A stretch of 64,000 nucleotides of DNA from Microbulbifer sp. VAAF005 (GCF_030012985.1 NZ_CP120233.1:4025001-4089000), one strand, 5' to 3'. Shown: positions 39,183-47,892, numbered from the stretch's first letter. Notes: a model not told the origin generated them from the letters alone. Made by a program: numbers and translations.

Positions 39183-40301
39183 TTATTCCTGGTGGGCGAG
39201 AGACGGCCCCTGTTCAATAGGGCGGTTCATACGGTCCACAGGGCGCACCACCATACCTTCCTGCAATAAATGGGTACCTGCGGCCACAATCCAGTCATTG
39301 CGTTCCAACCCGGAAAATACCGAGACAAACTCCTCACCGTAGGGGCCCAGGCTGACCGGGGTTTTATGCAGCGTTTTTGTCTCTGGATTTAATACCCATA
39401 CAAATGCGGCGCCATCGTCGGCACTGACTGCTGACATCGGAACTTGCAGTACATCAGTTTTTTCCGCCCTGGGGACAAATGCCCGTGCACTCTGGCCGAT
39501 TTCTACACCGCTCACTTTATTTTCGAAAGCGACCCTGGCTTCAAATGTGCGGGATATGGGATCGGCTGCCGGCGATAGTTCGCGGATGCGTGCGGGGAAA
39601 GATTGGCCTGGTTGGGACCAGAGTTCGACAGTTAGCGGTTGGCCCACTTTAAAGCGGCTGATGGATTGCTCCGGCAGGTCGATACGCACTTCCCGCTCGC
39701 CATCGGCTGCCAGCTCAAAAATGCCTTGTCCTGCGGCAACGACCTGGCCGGCCTCCGCCATGCGGCGGGCGATCACGCCACTTTCCGGCGCCTTGAGTAC
39801 GGCATAGGCAGCCTGGTTGCGGGCCACATCCAGCTGTGCCTTGGCCTGCTGTAGTCGCGCTTCGCTGGCTTCGAATTGGGTTTCTACGGTATCGAACTGG
39901 GAGAGGCTCACCAGCTGCTTTTCCAATAGCTTGCGGTGGCGCGAGAGTTCACTGCTAGCCAGGCGCTGGTCTGCCTCGGCAGAAGTATGGCTGGCGCGGG
40001 CTGAATCCAGTTGTAGCAGCAGGTCTTCAGTATCCAGTTCCGCCAGGGGCTGGCCCTGTTCCACACGGTCGCCGACATTTACCAGGCGCCGTTGGATTTT
40101 TCCGCCGATACGGAAGGCCAGTGCCGGCTCGAAGCGGGCTCTTACCTCACCGGGATAGACATCGGCTTGGGCGCTGGCCAGGGTGGGGCGCACCATAACA
40201 GCGGGGCGCGGTTTGGTCTCTTTTTCCTGGGATTCAGAGGGGGCGCAAGCGCTCAGTAAAAGGCTGAGTGAGAGCGCAGCGAGGATTAACATTCGGTACA
40301 T
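39183..40301 (-). CDS. RND efflux periplasmic adaptor (HlyD/MFP family) lipoprotein
   Basis: 372 aa from ATG 40301 with GGAAGGAAG upstream (frame open 25 codons further). Lipobox SLLLSACAPS. Domain order: a barrel-sandwich half EVRARFEPALAFRIGGKIQR, helical hairpin with Gln-rich coiled coil (SLSQFDTVETQFEASEARLQ), the second half APESGVIARRMAEAGQVVAA, then the beta-barrel and membrane-proximal domains. It links the inner-membrane pump to an outer-membrane channel. It is divergent from a TetR gene that probably represses it. Confidence 0.93.
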   Translation of the reverse strand: MYRMLILAALSLSLLLSACAPSESQEKETKPRPAVMVRPTLASAQADVYPGEVRARFEPALAFRIGGKIQRRLVNVGDRVEQGQPLAELDTEDLLLQLDSARASHTSAEADQRLASSELSRHRKLLEKQLVSLSQFDTVETQFEASEARLQQAKAQLDVARNQAAYAVLKAPESGVIARRMAEAGQVVAAGQGIFELAADGEREVRIDLPEQSISRFKVGQPLTVELWSQPGQSFPARIRELSPAADPISRTFEARVAFENKVSGVEIGQSARAFVPRAEKTDVLQVPMSAVSADDGAAFVWVLNPETKTLHKTPVSLGPYGEEFVSVFSGLERNDWIVAAGTHLLQEGMVVRPVDRMNRPIEQGPSLAHQE

Positions 40302-40379
40302 ATTGGCTTCCTTCCCCGGCGCTGGCGCGTCGAGGCAGATCCGTGACTGGGTCAAGCATGGCCGGGCGGCCATCAATGT

Positions 40380-40430
40380 TATACTGGTGAGTATAGTATA
40401 TTTAATGAACTAACGAGTCTAGTATATGGA
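40380..40430. promoter_or_regulatory. Promoter/operator region between efflux operon and tetR
   Basis: TATACT-GGTG-AGTATA at 40380-40395 is a perfect inverted repeat. A second AGTATA element and an imperfect ACTA...TAGT dyad follow up to 40430, just before the tetR start. This AT-rich, symmetric 50 bp between the two divergent genes is where a TetR-type repressor would be expected to bind both promoters. Confidence 0.6.
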
Positions 40431-40435
40431 GAGCT

Positions 40436-41068
40436 ATGTCTGAGCAGATCCAGACGGCCGCCCAGCGCGGTCGCCCAAAGGACCCGGTGAAACGCCAAGC
40501 CATCCTGGATGCAGCTAAGGACCTGTTTTTATCCCACGGTTTTGCAGCCACTAGCGTGGATGCGGTGGCCTCGGCTGCGGGAGTATCCAAACTTACGGTC
40601 TACAGCCACTTCTCCGATAAGGAGACGCTCTTTAGCGCCGCTATTGCCTCTCGCTGCGAAATGATGATGCCCCTGCCCATCTTTGCTTTAGAAGAGGGGG
40701 AATCGGTAGAGCAGGTCCTGGAGCGTATTGGCGACGCTTTTATGGGGATGGTGGAGAGCGAGGATAGCGTGCGTCTGTTACGCCTTTTGTGTGCCCTGGC
40801 ATCCCAGGAGTCGGAAATGGCCCAGCTATTTTTTGACGCAGGTCCCCAGCGGATTTTGGGGGAGATAGAGCAGCTACTGCGCAGAGCCAATCAGTTACAG
40901 ATGTTGAAGGTGGATAATCCCGCCGTAGCGGCGGAAGATTTTATCGGCTTGTTGCTGGGTTGCCATCATATGCAGGTCTTGATCGGCTGCCGACAAATGT
41001 CGACACAGGAAGAGCGCCGTGAGCGCGTACAAAAGGCGGTGAGAACCTTTATGTGTGCCCACCAATAG
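40436..41068 (+). CDS. TetR-family transcriptional regulator
   Basis: 210 aa. The N-terminal helix-turn-helix covers about residues 20-65 (KRQAILDAAKDLFLSHGFAA, TSVDAVASAAGVSKLTVYSH and FSDKETLF), a standard TetR/AcrR form. The C-terminal ligand domain is helical and includes FIGLLLGCHHMQVLIGCRQM. Divergent from the RND operon, so a local repressor of it by inference. Its 3' end overlaps the GFA-family gene tail to tail by 20 nt. Confidence 0.93.
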   Translation: MSEQIQTAAQRGRPKDPVKRQAILDAAKDLFLSHGFAATSVDAVASAAGVSKLTVYSHFSDKETLFSAAIASRCEMMMPLPIFALEEGESVEQVLERIGDAFMGMVESEDSVRLLRLLCALASQESEMAQLFFDAGPQRILGEIEQLLRRANQLQMLKVDNPAVAAEDFIGLLLGCHHMQVLIGCRQMSTQEERRERVQKAVRTFMCAHQ

Positions 41069-41513
41069 CGCCGGGATTATTGCCTGTATTCTTGGGCTGC
41101 TCCGCCATCGCGGGGCACAGGGCAATATCACTGGCGACCTGGATCCACTCAGGTTTGTTGCGGCTGTAAACATAGCGCTCGGGATAAATAAATTCCGGTG
41201 CATCAAAGGCGCCGCCGCCAAAGCCCCGATATTCGGGTAGGAACTCCAGTGTCCAGGTGAGCGTGCTGCCGCAATCGGGGCAGAACTGGCTCTTTATCCA
41301 GCGACCGGCATCGGAGTAAAGGGTGTGAGATTGCAAATGGCCCTGAAGAAAAGCTATTTGTTTCTTTTTGAAGTAGACCGATAAGCCGATGGGGCTACCG
41401 CTACGCTTTCTACACCACTGACAAGAGCACAGGCTGACCCGGCGAGGGGAGCCGAGGGCGCGAAAGCGCAGTTGCCCGCAAACGCAGCCCCCTTCGTGAT
41501 ATTCCTCCACCAT
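41049..41513 (-). CDS. GFA family (glutathione-dependent formaldehyde-activating enzyme-like) protein
   Basis: 154 aa with the zinc-binding cysteines of the GFA/CENP-V family: GGCVCGQLRF near the N-terminus, CSCQWCRKRSGS (30-41) and FCPDCGSTLTW. The family includes glutathione-hydroxymethyl synthases, but most members have no tested function, so only the fold is claimed. The stop lies within the last 20 nt of tetR on the other strand. Confidence 0.85.
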   Translation of the reverse strand: MVEEYHEGGCVCGQLRFRALGSPRRVSLCSCQWCRKRSGSPIGLSVYFKKKQIAFLQGHLQSHTLYSDAGRWIKSQFCPDCGSTLTWTLEFLPEYRGFGGGAFDAPEFIYPERYVYSRNKPEWIQVASDIALCPAMAEQPKNTGNNPGAIGGHT

Positions 41514-41571
41514 ACTAAGTCCACCGCTGTACCGCCTTTACTAAGGTTGGCACAGCGGCGTGGGGGAGGAA

Positions 41572-42333
41572 TCAGGTTTTGATGCGGTATCCGGTGCGGA
41601 AAATCCACCAGACGGTGCTGAGACACAGTACCAGAAAGAGCAAAGTCATGCCGATACTCAGCCCCAGGTTAACATCGGCTACGCCGTAAAAAGCCCAGCG
41701 GAAGCCGCTGATCAAATAAACTACCGGGTTGAACAAGGTAATTTTTTGCCACATTTCCGGCAGCATACTGATCGAATAAAATGCACCGCCGAGAAAAGTG
41801 AGCGGCGTAATAATCATCAGCGGAATAACTTGCAGCTTCTGAAAGTCATCGGCCCAAACTCCGATAATAAATCCGAACAGGCTAAAAGTGACGGCAGTCA
41901 GCGCGAGGAATGTCAGCATCCACCAAGGGTGTACAATTTCGTAATCCACAAAAAAGCGAGCGGTCAGCAATATCAACAGCCCTAATAAAATGGACTTTGT
42001 CGCTGCGGCACCCACATATCCGGTGACGATTTCGAATGAGGATATGGGAGCGGACAGTACTTCATAAATGGTGCCGGAAAATTTAGGAAAAAATATTCCG
42101 AAAGAGGCGTTGGAAATACTCTCGCTGAGCAGTGCCAGCATTACCAATCCTGGAATAATAAAGGCCCCATAACTGACTCCGTCGATATTCCCCATACGCG
42201 ATCCAATCGCCGCACCAAACACAATAAAATAGAGAGATGTGGAGAGCACCGGTGAGGCGATGCTCTGCATCAGGGTGCGCCAGGTGCGGGCCATCTCAAA
42301 CTTATAGATGGCGCCAATTCCATACCAATTCAT
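41572..42333 (-). CDS. ABC-2 type transporter permease
   Basis: 253 aa with six hydrophobic segments. The N-terminal helix [19 protein letters not shown] is typical of ABC-2 permeases, and blocks such as [20 protein letters not shown] and [20 protein letters not shown] carry the family signature. It exports an unknown substrate with the ATPase encoded just upstream, whose stop it overlaps by 4 nt (ATGA). Confidence 0.93.
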   Translation of the reverse strand: MNWYGIGAIYKFEMARTWRTLMQSIASPVLSTSLYFIVFGAAIGSRMGNIDGVSYGAFIIPGLVMLALLSESISNASFGIFFPKFSGTIYEVLSAPISSFEIVTGYVGAAATKSILLGLLILLTARFFVDYEIVHPWWMLTFLALTAVTFSLFGFIIGVWADDFQKLQVIPLMIITPLTFLGGAFYSISMLPEMWQKITLFNPVVYLISGFRWAFYGVADVNLGLSIGMTLLFLVLCLSTVWWIFRTGYRIKT

Positions 42334-43295
42334 GCCTGTGCCTCCTTGCTGAGCTGCTCTTCCCGTTCAAGGCGGGCACCGTGAACCAAGTTGACGAAAA
42401 TTTCCTCCAGGGAGCTTTCCCGGGTGTGTAAATCGCGGAATTCAATATTGGCGGCATTTAAACGGCGCAGAAATTCCGCAAGACCAGTGTCTTCGCTTTT
42501 GATATCAAAGCGATAAACCAGCTGGCTGCCATCGCTGCTGAGACTCAGTGGTAGGTCAGCAAGACTCTCTGGAATTTGTTGCAGTGGTGTGGGCAGTTGC
42601 AGGCTGAGTTCTTTCTCCCCCATTTTCTTCATCAGTGCATTTTTCTCCTCAACCAGAACAAGTTGGCCGTGATTGATAACACCGACACGATCGGCCATTT
42701 CCTCGGCCTCTTCGATATAGTGGGTGGTGAGGATAACGGTTACCCCCGACTCTTTCAGTTCGCGCACCATTTGCCACATATCCTGGCGCAGCTCCACATC
42801 GACCCCGGCGGTGGGTTCGTCGAGGAAGAGTACATTGGGCTCGTGGGATAGCGCTTTGGCGATCATCAGGCGGCGTTTCATTCCGCCTGAAAGCGTAATA
42901 ATTTTGTTATCTTTTTTCTCCCAAAGGGATAGCTGCCGTAGAATTTTCTCCAGGTAGGCGGGATTGGGAGCCTTGCCGAATAGGCCGCGGCTGAATTTCA
43001 CTGCCGCCCAAACGGTTTCAAAGGCATCGGTGGATATCTCCTGGGGCACCAGACCAATCTCATTGCGGGCATTGCGATAGTCCCGCTGAATATTGTAACC
43101 ATTGACAGTGACGTCACCGCAGCTCGGATTTACGATGCCGCAGATAATGTTGATCATGGTTGTCTTGCCCGCGCCGTTGGGGCCGAGCAAGGCAAAGAGT
43201 TCTCCCCGCTGAATTTCCAGGTCGATATTCTTCAGGGCGGTAAACCCCTCGGCATAGGTTTTTCCCAAGCCTTTGATAGAAATAATCGATTCCAC
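42330..43295 (-). CDS. ABC transporter ATP-binding protein (drug/polysaccharide export type)
   Basis: 321 aa. Walker A is [10 protein letters not shown] (about 38-47), signature [15 protein letters not shown], Walker [18 protein letters not shown] and switch His in [16 protein letters not shown]. The C-terminal extension ends with [18 protein letters not shown], the usual tail of ABC-2 exporter ATPases. Forms a two-gene operon with the permease. Confidence 0.95.
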   Translation of the reverse strand: MESIISIKGLGKTYAEGFTALKNIDLEIQRGELFALLGPNGAGKTTMINIICGIVNPSCGDVTVNGYNIQRDYRNARNEIGLVPQEISTDAFETVWAAVKFSRGLFGKAPNPAYLEKILRQLSLWEKKDNKIITLSGGMKRRLMIAKALSHEPNVLFLDEPTAGVDVELRQDMWQMVRELKESGVTVILTTHYIEEAEEMADRVGVINHGQLVLVEEKNALMKKMGEKELSLQLPTPLQQIPESLADLPLSLSSDGSQLVYRFDIKSEDTGLAEFLRRLNAANIEFRDLHTRESSLEEIFVNLVHGARLEREEQLSKEAQA

Positions 43296-43387
43296 TTTTT
43301 CTCCTTGCCAAAATTACCGTACGGCTTTGGCTGTGTGTTGTCAGGTGGATTTATCGGGCAGAAAGGAGGAATACCTTTCCTGTCGGA

Positions 43388-43808
43388 TCAGTTTCCCGAT
43401 CCCAGCCCGGAAGTATATGCCAATGAGAATTCTTTTTTAATTTTAATGATGTATATCAAAGCAGCGCTGGATGCGGCGAACATCAAAATTAAAGCCATGG
43501 ATGAAAATGCACTGGAATATCCCATGTTATCAATCCAGGGCTGGCTGATGAAAGGCGAAATAAATTGCCCAAGAAAAATTCCAGTCGTCAGAAATCCAGC
43601 CTGCTAATGGAGCGCAGAGGGCGATGCTCAAAGCGGGCAGGGTCACTACCAGTCGGCTCCACAAATCACTATTGGGTGTCCCTGAGAAATACTGCTGCAG
43701 TGCAGGTAGTGACGGGGCTACAGTGGCCCCCGACATGATAGTGAGTGCTGCCAGGCACAGTAATGTGATACGGCTCTGAGACGGTATCCCGCTGGTCGTG
43801 TGCTTCAT
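43388..43808 (-). pseudogene. MFS transporter remnant with internal deletion and frameshift
   Basis: The minus strand from ATG 43808 encodes a normal MFS N-terminus: signal-anchor region LLCLAALTIMSGATVAPSLP, then LVVTLPALSIALCAPLAGW and ISDDW. Soon after this, the sequence jumps in another frame to FLGQFISPFISQPWIDNMGY and a last membrane segment SSMALILMFAASSAALIYII, ending at the stop at 43388. This is the first roughly 75 and last roughly 70 residues of a transporter of about 400 aa. The middle is gone, so the gene cannot make a working pump. It lies downstream of the SoxR-type promoter. Confidence 0.75.
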
Positions 43809-43826
43809 GATTATTAGTCGCTGCTT

Positions 43827-43982
43827 CTAGGTCCCAGGGTTTCTCTTCGCGGTATCTCCAGACTCGCGTATTTCATTAGCAAATTTGGGGTTCAGGCTTG
43901 CAGCTGCCACTAGTAGTAAGAACAGGTTTGGGGTGGCTTGACCGGCTGGTTGCGCAACGCCGTTTGCTTGGTGCTTTTCCAT
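43827..43982 (-). CDS. Possible small 51-aa ORF downstream of the SoxR-type promoter
   Basis: An ATG at 43982 has a strong ribosome site (GAGGGAGAA) eight bases before it and lies about 36 bp after the -10 element of the promoter at 44018-44048. It codes for 51 aa with a short hydrophobic centre (NLFLLLVAAASLNP) and ends 18 bp before the MFS remnant. No family recognised. It could be a leader peptide, a real small protein or debris. Confidence 0.4.
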   Translation of the reverse strand: MEKHQANGVAQPAGQATPNLFLLLVAAASLNPKFANEIRESGDTAKRNPGT

Positions 43983-44017
43983 CACTTTTCTCCCTCGCTT
44001 GCATTAGGTTGCGCAGT

Positions 44018-44048
44018 AGTGTAAAACCTCAACTAATGTTTAGGTCAA
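44018..44048 (-). promoter_or_regulatory. SoxR-type promoter with 19-bp spacer and operator dyad
   Basis: On the minus strand the -35 is TTGACC (44048-44043) and the -10 is TACACT (44023-44018), with a 19-bp spacer, the over-long spacing typical of promoters activated by MerR-family regulators. The spacer contains the dyad ACCT-C-AAC-TAAT-GTT-T-AGGT (44026-44045), which resembles the SoxR site CCTCAAG...CTTGAGG. It points towards the 51-aa ORF and MFS remnant, away from soxR. Confidence 0.8.
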
Positions 44049-44066
44049 TGGTTGGTGGGCATTTTT

Positions 44067-44555
44067 ATGGCAGCTGAAGAATCGGCCGAAAAAGGAGCGG
44101 TAAAGTCAAAGCAAATCAAGCGGGAGCTGACTGTTGGCGAGGTGGCCGAGCGCAGCGGCGTGGCAGTCAGCGCCCTCCATTTCTATGAAAGCAAAGGCCT
44201 GATTGCCAGCTGGCGGACCTCCGGAAATCAAAGGCGTTACTCACGGGATGTGTTGCGCCGAGTGGCCATTATCAAGGTGGCCCAGAGTACCGGGATTCCA
44301 TTGTCGGAAATACGCGAGGCCTTCGGGGAGCTTCCCAATAAGCGCACGCCCAATGCGGGGGATTGGTCATCACTCTCTTCTCACTGGCGTGAAGAGTTGG
44401 ATCAGCGTATCCAGCAGTTAACCAAGTTGCGCGATGACCTTGAGGGATGTATTGGCTGCGGTTGTTTGTCTATGCAGAAATGCCCTTTACGGAATCCTGG
44501 GGATGAAGCTGCGGAGCAGGGAGGGGGAGCTCGCTATTTGGATTTGACCGAGTAG
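44067..44555 (+). CDS. soxR: Redox-sensing transcriptional regulator SoxR
   Basis: 162 aa from ATG 44067 (TTG 44052 also possible). MerR-type N-terminus: [41 protein letters not shown] dimerisation helix follows, then the [2Fe-2S] cluster motif [12 protein letters not shown] with C-x2-C-x-C-x5-C spacing, diagnostic for SoxR. Oxidation of the cluster by redox-cycling compounds turns on target promoters. Its operator lies in the 84-bp gap to the divergent ORF. Confidence 0.96.
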   Translation: MAAEESAEKGAVKSKQIKRELTVGEVAERSGVAVSALHFYESKGLIASWRTSGNQRRYSRDVLRRVAIIKVAQSTGIPLSEIREAFGELPNKRTPNAGDWSSLSSHWREELDQRIQQLTKLRDDLEGCIGCGCLSMQKCPLRNPGDEAAEQGGGARYLDLTE

Positions 44556-44648
44556 GAAAGTGGTAGCAATACACGAGTACTGCTACCAACTCGCAAGGCG
44601 TACCTTTATCACTGCTAAAAGGTTGCTAGCGGTTTTCCGACGCTCACC

Positions 44649-45374
44649 TCAAGAGAAAATTTTCTCGTAAAATGCCAGCGTTCCCCGCCAAGCATCCTCA
44701 GCAGCTTCACGGTTATAGGCCAGCGGTAGGCCGAATTTTTCTCCACGGTCTGTCGCACAAGGGTTGGTAAATCCGTGTAGGACTCCAGGGTAACTGACCA
44801 GAGTTAACTTTGCGTTGGACTCTTGCATCTCAGTTACAAACTGGCCGACCTGGTCCGGTGGGACCATCACATCGGCGCCACCGGTGTAGACTTGTATTTC
44901 GGGTTTGATAGGTTCGTTCTGTGCAGGCGTACTTCTAGCCAGGGCGCCGTGGTAACTGACAACGCCGCGCAAGTCTACTCCAATTCGAGCCATGGCGAGT
45001 ACGACTCCGCCGCCAAAACAATAGCCCTGTGCTGCGATCTGGTCCGGGTCTGCTAGGGGCTGTTGCTGGAGCAGTGATAATGCTGTGCGAAAGCGCGCCT
45101 CGAGGGCCACCGGATCTTTCAGGGCTTCATCCCTGAACTGTTGTGCCTCCTGTGGATCATCGGTCTGTTTGCCTGCGCCAAACATATCTACCGCAAAAGC
45201 GAGGTAGCCGCAGTTGGCCAGTTTCTCCGCCTGCTCGCGGACAAAGGCATTGTGACCCCACCATTCGTGTACCAGTAAAACCCCCGGCCGTTTGTTACTG
45301 ATATTTTCATCCCATGCGAGATATCCGCAAAAAGTGTCACCGTTTACGGTGTAGTCAATTACTTCCGCTTCCAT
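44649..45374 (-). CDS. Dienelactone hydrolase family protein
   Basis: 241 aa from ATG 45374 (frame open 25 codons upstream). Alpha/beta hydrolase: RPGVLLVHEWWGHNAFVREQ (oxyanion region, Glu), nucleophile motif GYCFGGGV with Cys as in dienelactone hydrolases, an Asp in YTGGADVMVPPDQ and His in YPGVLHGFTNP. These enzymes open lactone or ester bonds in small molecules; the natural substrate is unknown. The next upstream gene, for a VOC protein, ends 80 bp before its start. Confidence 0.9.
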   Translation of the reverse strand: MEAEVIDYTVNGDTFCGYLAWDENISNKRPGVLLVHEWWGHNAFVREQAEKLANCGYLAFAVDMFGAGKQTDDPQEAQQFRDEALKDPVALEARFRTALSLLQQQPLADPDQIAAQGYCFGGGVVLAMARIGVDLRGVVSYHGALARSTPAQNEPIKPEIQVYTGGADVMVPPDQVGQFVTEMQESNAKLTLVSYPGVLHGFTNPCATDRGEKFGLPLAYNREAAEDAWRGTLAFYEKIFS

Positions 45375-45454
45375 AGTGAATCGCCTGGCTGATCGAGAAA
45401 GAGTCGTTGGGAAACCGGTAAGGGCCCGGCTACTCCGCAAGCGTGGCACAAACT

Positions 45455-45868
45455 TCAGTTGTTGCCAGTGGGTGGTCCTTTCAGCTCAATCACATTGTCC
45501 TCGGGATCTGAGATGTAAATTGACAGGCCAATTCCATCGGCGCCAAAGCGTTCTTCTGCTGGCGAAAACTTTACCTGTTCCTGCGCTAAAAAGGCTTGAA
45601 TACTCTCCGGATTAAAGGGTTCAACCCGGAAGCAAAAATGATCCAGGTTCCGCCCTTCCTTTCCTGGTGCTGCTCCCCCTCTCTGGCCTATAGGTTTATC
45701 AACTGGCACTAAATCTATCATGCAAGTGCCTGCGCGGAGTTGGTAGAGGCCAATATCGTCCCGTTGGCGCACAATGCTGCATCCAAGAATATTTTGGTAA
45801 AAGTCGAGCATGGGTTTTAGAGATTGGACACGCAATACAATATGGTCAATATGGTGGAGCTTAATCAT
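45455..45868 (-). CDS. VOC-superfamily (glyoxalase/dioxygenase-like) protein
   Basis: 137 aa from ATG 45868, beginning IKLHHIDHIVLRVQSLKPML, the usual start of a glyoxalase-fold repeat; upstream codons in frame look non-coding. FYQNILGCSIVRQRDD, then DHFCFRVEPFNPESIQAFL and SIYISDPEDNVIELKG supply the His/Glu metal-ligand pattern. VOC proteins include lyases, isomerases and resistance proteins; the role here is not known. Confidence 0.85.
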   Translation of the reverse strand: MIKLHHIDHIVLRVQSLKPMLDFYQNILGCSIVRQRDDIGLYQLRAGTCMIDLVPVDKPIGQRGGAAPGKEGRNLDHFCFRVEPFNPESIQAFLAQEQVKFSPAEERFGADGIGLSIYISDPEDNVIELKGPPTGNN

Positions 45869-45951
45869 AGGCGGCCCAAGCTTAGTTTTTACTAAGACTA
45901 GGTGGACCCTAAGGTAGTTGTCGAGTGAATTAAATGTTAGAGATTTTCTAG

Positions 45952-46554
45952 TTAATCTGTAAAAGTCTGGCTGTAGAGAAGGTAGGTAGCGCAAATAATC
46001 AGAAGGCTCCCCATTGATTTGTTAAATATTTTGCGCCGGTATTGACTCTCTAATAGTAAGCGAGCCCGATCTCCGGCAATAGCCCAAGTACTTAATGATA
46101 TGTAGCAAACCAGAAAGTAAATCAGGGTAAATGTGAGTAAATTGCTGTGGTTATCGCTGCTGGAGAAAATAGCCACTCCAGAAAGGCAGGCGATCCAGGC
46201 CTTTGGGTTAAACCATTGCAATAAAAACCCCTGGTAAAAGCGTGGCTCCTGTAACCGCTCAATATCTGCATGATTAGCAGGTGCAGCCGCTGTTTGGTAG
46301 CCGATAAAGGCCACATAAATTGATCCTGGTATCGCAACATATCGTAGTAACTGGGGATAAATTTCTATTACCTAATAGAGCCCAAGGCCCATAGCTGCAA
46401 GTAACAGTGTAAAGCCTATTGTGGCTCCTGATACAAAGGGCAAGGTGCGGATAAATCCATAATTCACCCCGGAGGAAATGATAACCATATTGACCGGCCC
46501 CGGTGTAATGGACATAGCCAGGGAAAACCCAAACATAGCAAGAAGTAGTGACAT
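45952..46554 (-). pseudogene. LysE/RhtB-type amino-acid exporter interrupted by one amber codon
   Basis: The frame from ATG 46554 (MSLLLAMFGFSLAMSITPGP, then NMVIISSGVNYGF) is LysE family and reaches a TAG at 46374-46372 (codon 61). The same frame continues without any indel as VIEIYPQLLRYVAIPGSIYV and then GFLLQWFNPKAWIACLSGV to a stop at 45952. Read through, it gives 200 aa, the family length. A single nonsense change therefore splits an otherwise intact gene. Either recent pseudogene, sequence error or readthrough. Confidence 0.85.
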
Positions 46555-46672
46555 TCGCTGCTCCTGGCAGTTATCAATTGTTTGGAGACTTTAATGGCCT
46601 GGTAGGAAAATGATTAGATACTTAAAACTGAAATATATTGTTTATAAAAATTTACTTACTAAAAAGGGAGAA

Positions 46673-46774
46673 GGAAAGAATACATTGAACTCGGGACCCT
46701 ATGAGGCATGGATGCCGATTAGGAGCTTACAGGGATGTATTCACTGCGTGTCTCGAGTACGGTGCATTCTTTCC
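46673..46774. repeat. Element with inverted ends GGAAAGAATAC / GCATTCTTTCC
   Basis: The ends at 46673-46683 and 46764-46774 are inverted repeats with one mismatch, closely matching the pair at 22929-23005. Probably a dispersed miniature intergenic repeat. Confidence 0.5.
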
Positions 46775-46785
46775 TTTCACCCCAG
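46710..46785 (+). repeat. 76-bp direct repeat, copy A
   Basis: Starts GGATGCCGATTAGG, then AGCTTACAGGGATGTATTCAC, and ends GGTGCATTCTTTCC plus TTTCACCCCAG. Copy B has the same length and the same fixed blocks. The block ACAGGGATGTATTCAC resembles an intergenic repeat I recall from several marine gammaproteobacteria. Confidence 0.7.
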
Positions 46786-46818
46786 TAGTAAGTATGGACG
46801 AGTGTGCTGCACGAGACT

Positions 46819-46894
46819 GGATGCCGATTAGGTGCTAACAGCAATATATTCACAGATCTTCGCAAGAGCGGTGTATCCTTTCCTGTTGACCCAG
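46819..46894 (+). repeat. 76-bp direct repeat, copy B
   Basis: Starts GGATGCCGATTAGG like copy A and keeps the TATTCAC and CTTTCC blocks and the end ACCCAG, with roughly 70 percent identity overall by eye. It lies 109 bp after copy A, directly before the lysR leader. Confidence 0.7.
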
Positions 46895-46929
46895 AAGTAC
46901 CTTTAGAGAATTCATAGGGAGTTGCTATT

Positions 46930-47889
46930 GTGCTAAAGGATATTCGCTATTTACTGGTGTTTGCCAAGGTTGTGGAAAGCGGCTCTTTTAGAGGCGCTTC
47001 TTCGGAACTGGATATTTCTGTCGCCAGCGTTAGTTCCTATGTGGCGAGGTTAGAGGAAAGTCTTGGGGTTGCGTTCTTGTATCGCAATACCCGCAAGTTG
47101 TCCCTGACCGAAGATGGGGAAAAGATTTATAAAACGGCACAGAAGATATTGGATTTGTACGCCGATGGTCTCGGAGAATACAAAGCGCGAGAGGAACGCA
47201 GTATCAGTCGGCTTAAAATTGCAATCCCCGCCGTTTTGATCCACAGCCGCTTGCTGAGCAAAATAGTGGGCTTTGTCCGGCGGGATCTGGGTATTCATTT
47301 ACAAATTCAATGCAGCGACCAGCACGAGGATGTAATTGGCGGTGGTTTTGACTTGGCAATTCGTCTGGGTAATATGCCTGACAGCAATTTGAAAGCGCGT
47401 AAGATATTTGAACTAGAGCGGGGGTTAATTGCCAGTGGCGATATGCTGGATCGTTATGGTTTTCCGAGTCATCCTCGCGACCTTGCAGTTTGGCCCTGGA
47501 TTGGGCTGAAAATGCGGCCCAATCACCGGCGATTTCTGCATCGGCAGCAGGGCGAATATGAAGTTAGCTACGCTCCGGTAGCGACTGTCGACAGTGTTGA
47601 AGCGGCTTATCGATTAACGAGCTGCGGCCTGGGACTATCGGCGCCACCTAGATTTCTAATAAGTGCACAGGATGATGTACAAGAATTATTGCCAGACTGG
47701 CAGCTTCCGAATTTACCCGCCTATGCAGTTAGACCTTCAAACGGAGTCTCCGAAGGTCCTATACAGAAACTGATTGATTATTTGGCCGATAGTGATACCC
47801 AGCTTGCTGCCTGCCATCCTCGCGATTTAACGCAAAAGCTAGCTGCAGAAGCGGTTGATTGTCCCGGAAGGTTCTCAATAGCTCGGTAG
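46930..47889 (+). CDS. LysR-family transcriptional regulator
   Basis: 319 aa from GTG 46930 with AGGGAG upstream. The N-terminal winged helix MLKDIRYLLVFAKVVESGSF, ASVSSYVARLEESLGVAFLY and RNTRKLSLTEDG is typical. The substrate-binding half contains FDLAIRLGNMPDSNLKARKI, as in the CrgA/DsdC-like LysR group. The C-terminus ends with an extra Arg/Ala-rich tail. It is convergent with nasA. No target can be named; the divergent LysE remnant is one candidate. Confidence 0.93.
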   Translation: MLKDIRYLLVFAKVVESGSFRGASSELDISVASVSSYVARLEESLGVAFLYRNTRKLSLTEDGEKIYKTAQKILDLYADGLGEYKAREERSISRLKIAIPAVLIHSRLLSKIVGFVRRDLGIHLQIQCSDQHEDVIGGGFDLAIRLGNMPDSNLKARKIFELERGLIASGDMLDRYGFPSHPRDLAVWPWIGLKMRPNHRRFLHRQQGEYEVSYAPVATVDSVEAAYRLTSCGLGLSAPPRFLISAQDDVQELLPDWQLPNLPAYAVRPSNGVSEGPIQKLIDYLADSDTQLAACHPRDLTQKLAAEAVDCPGRFSIAR

Positions 47890-47892
47890 AGG

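Larger units (their letters stand above)
46555..46929. other. Intergenic region made of short repeats
   Basis: 375 bp between the LysE remnant and the LysR gene. It contains the repeat element and the two 76-bp direct repeats listed separately, plus the lysR ribosome site (GGGAG near 46918). The plus-strand open frame across the repeats has no family features. Confidence 0.65.

Noticed and set aside
43305..43607. Plus-strand open frame of 100 codons
   Set aside because: Lies opposite the MFS remnant, whose membrane segments explain the minus strand; no ribosome site and no recognisable product.
46610..46831. Plus-strand open frame of 73 codons
   Set aside because: Built mostly from intergenic repeat DNA and without family features.
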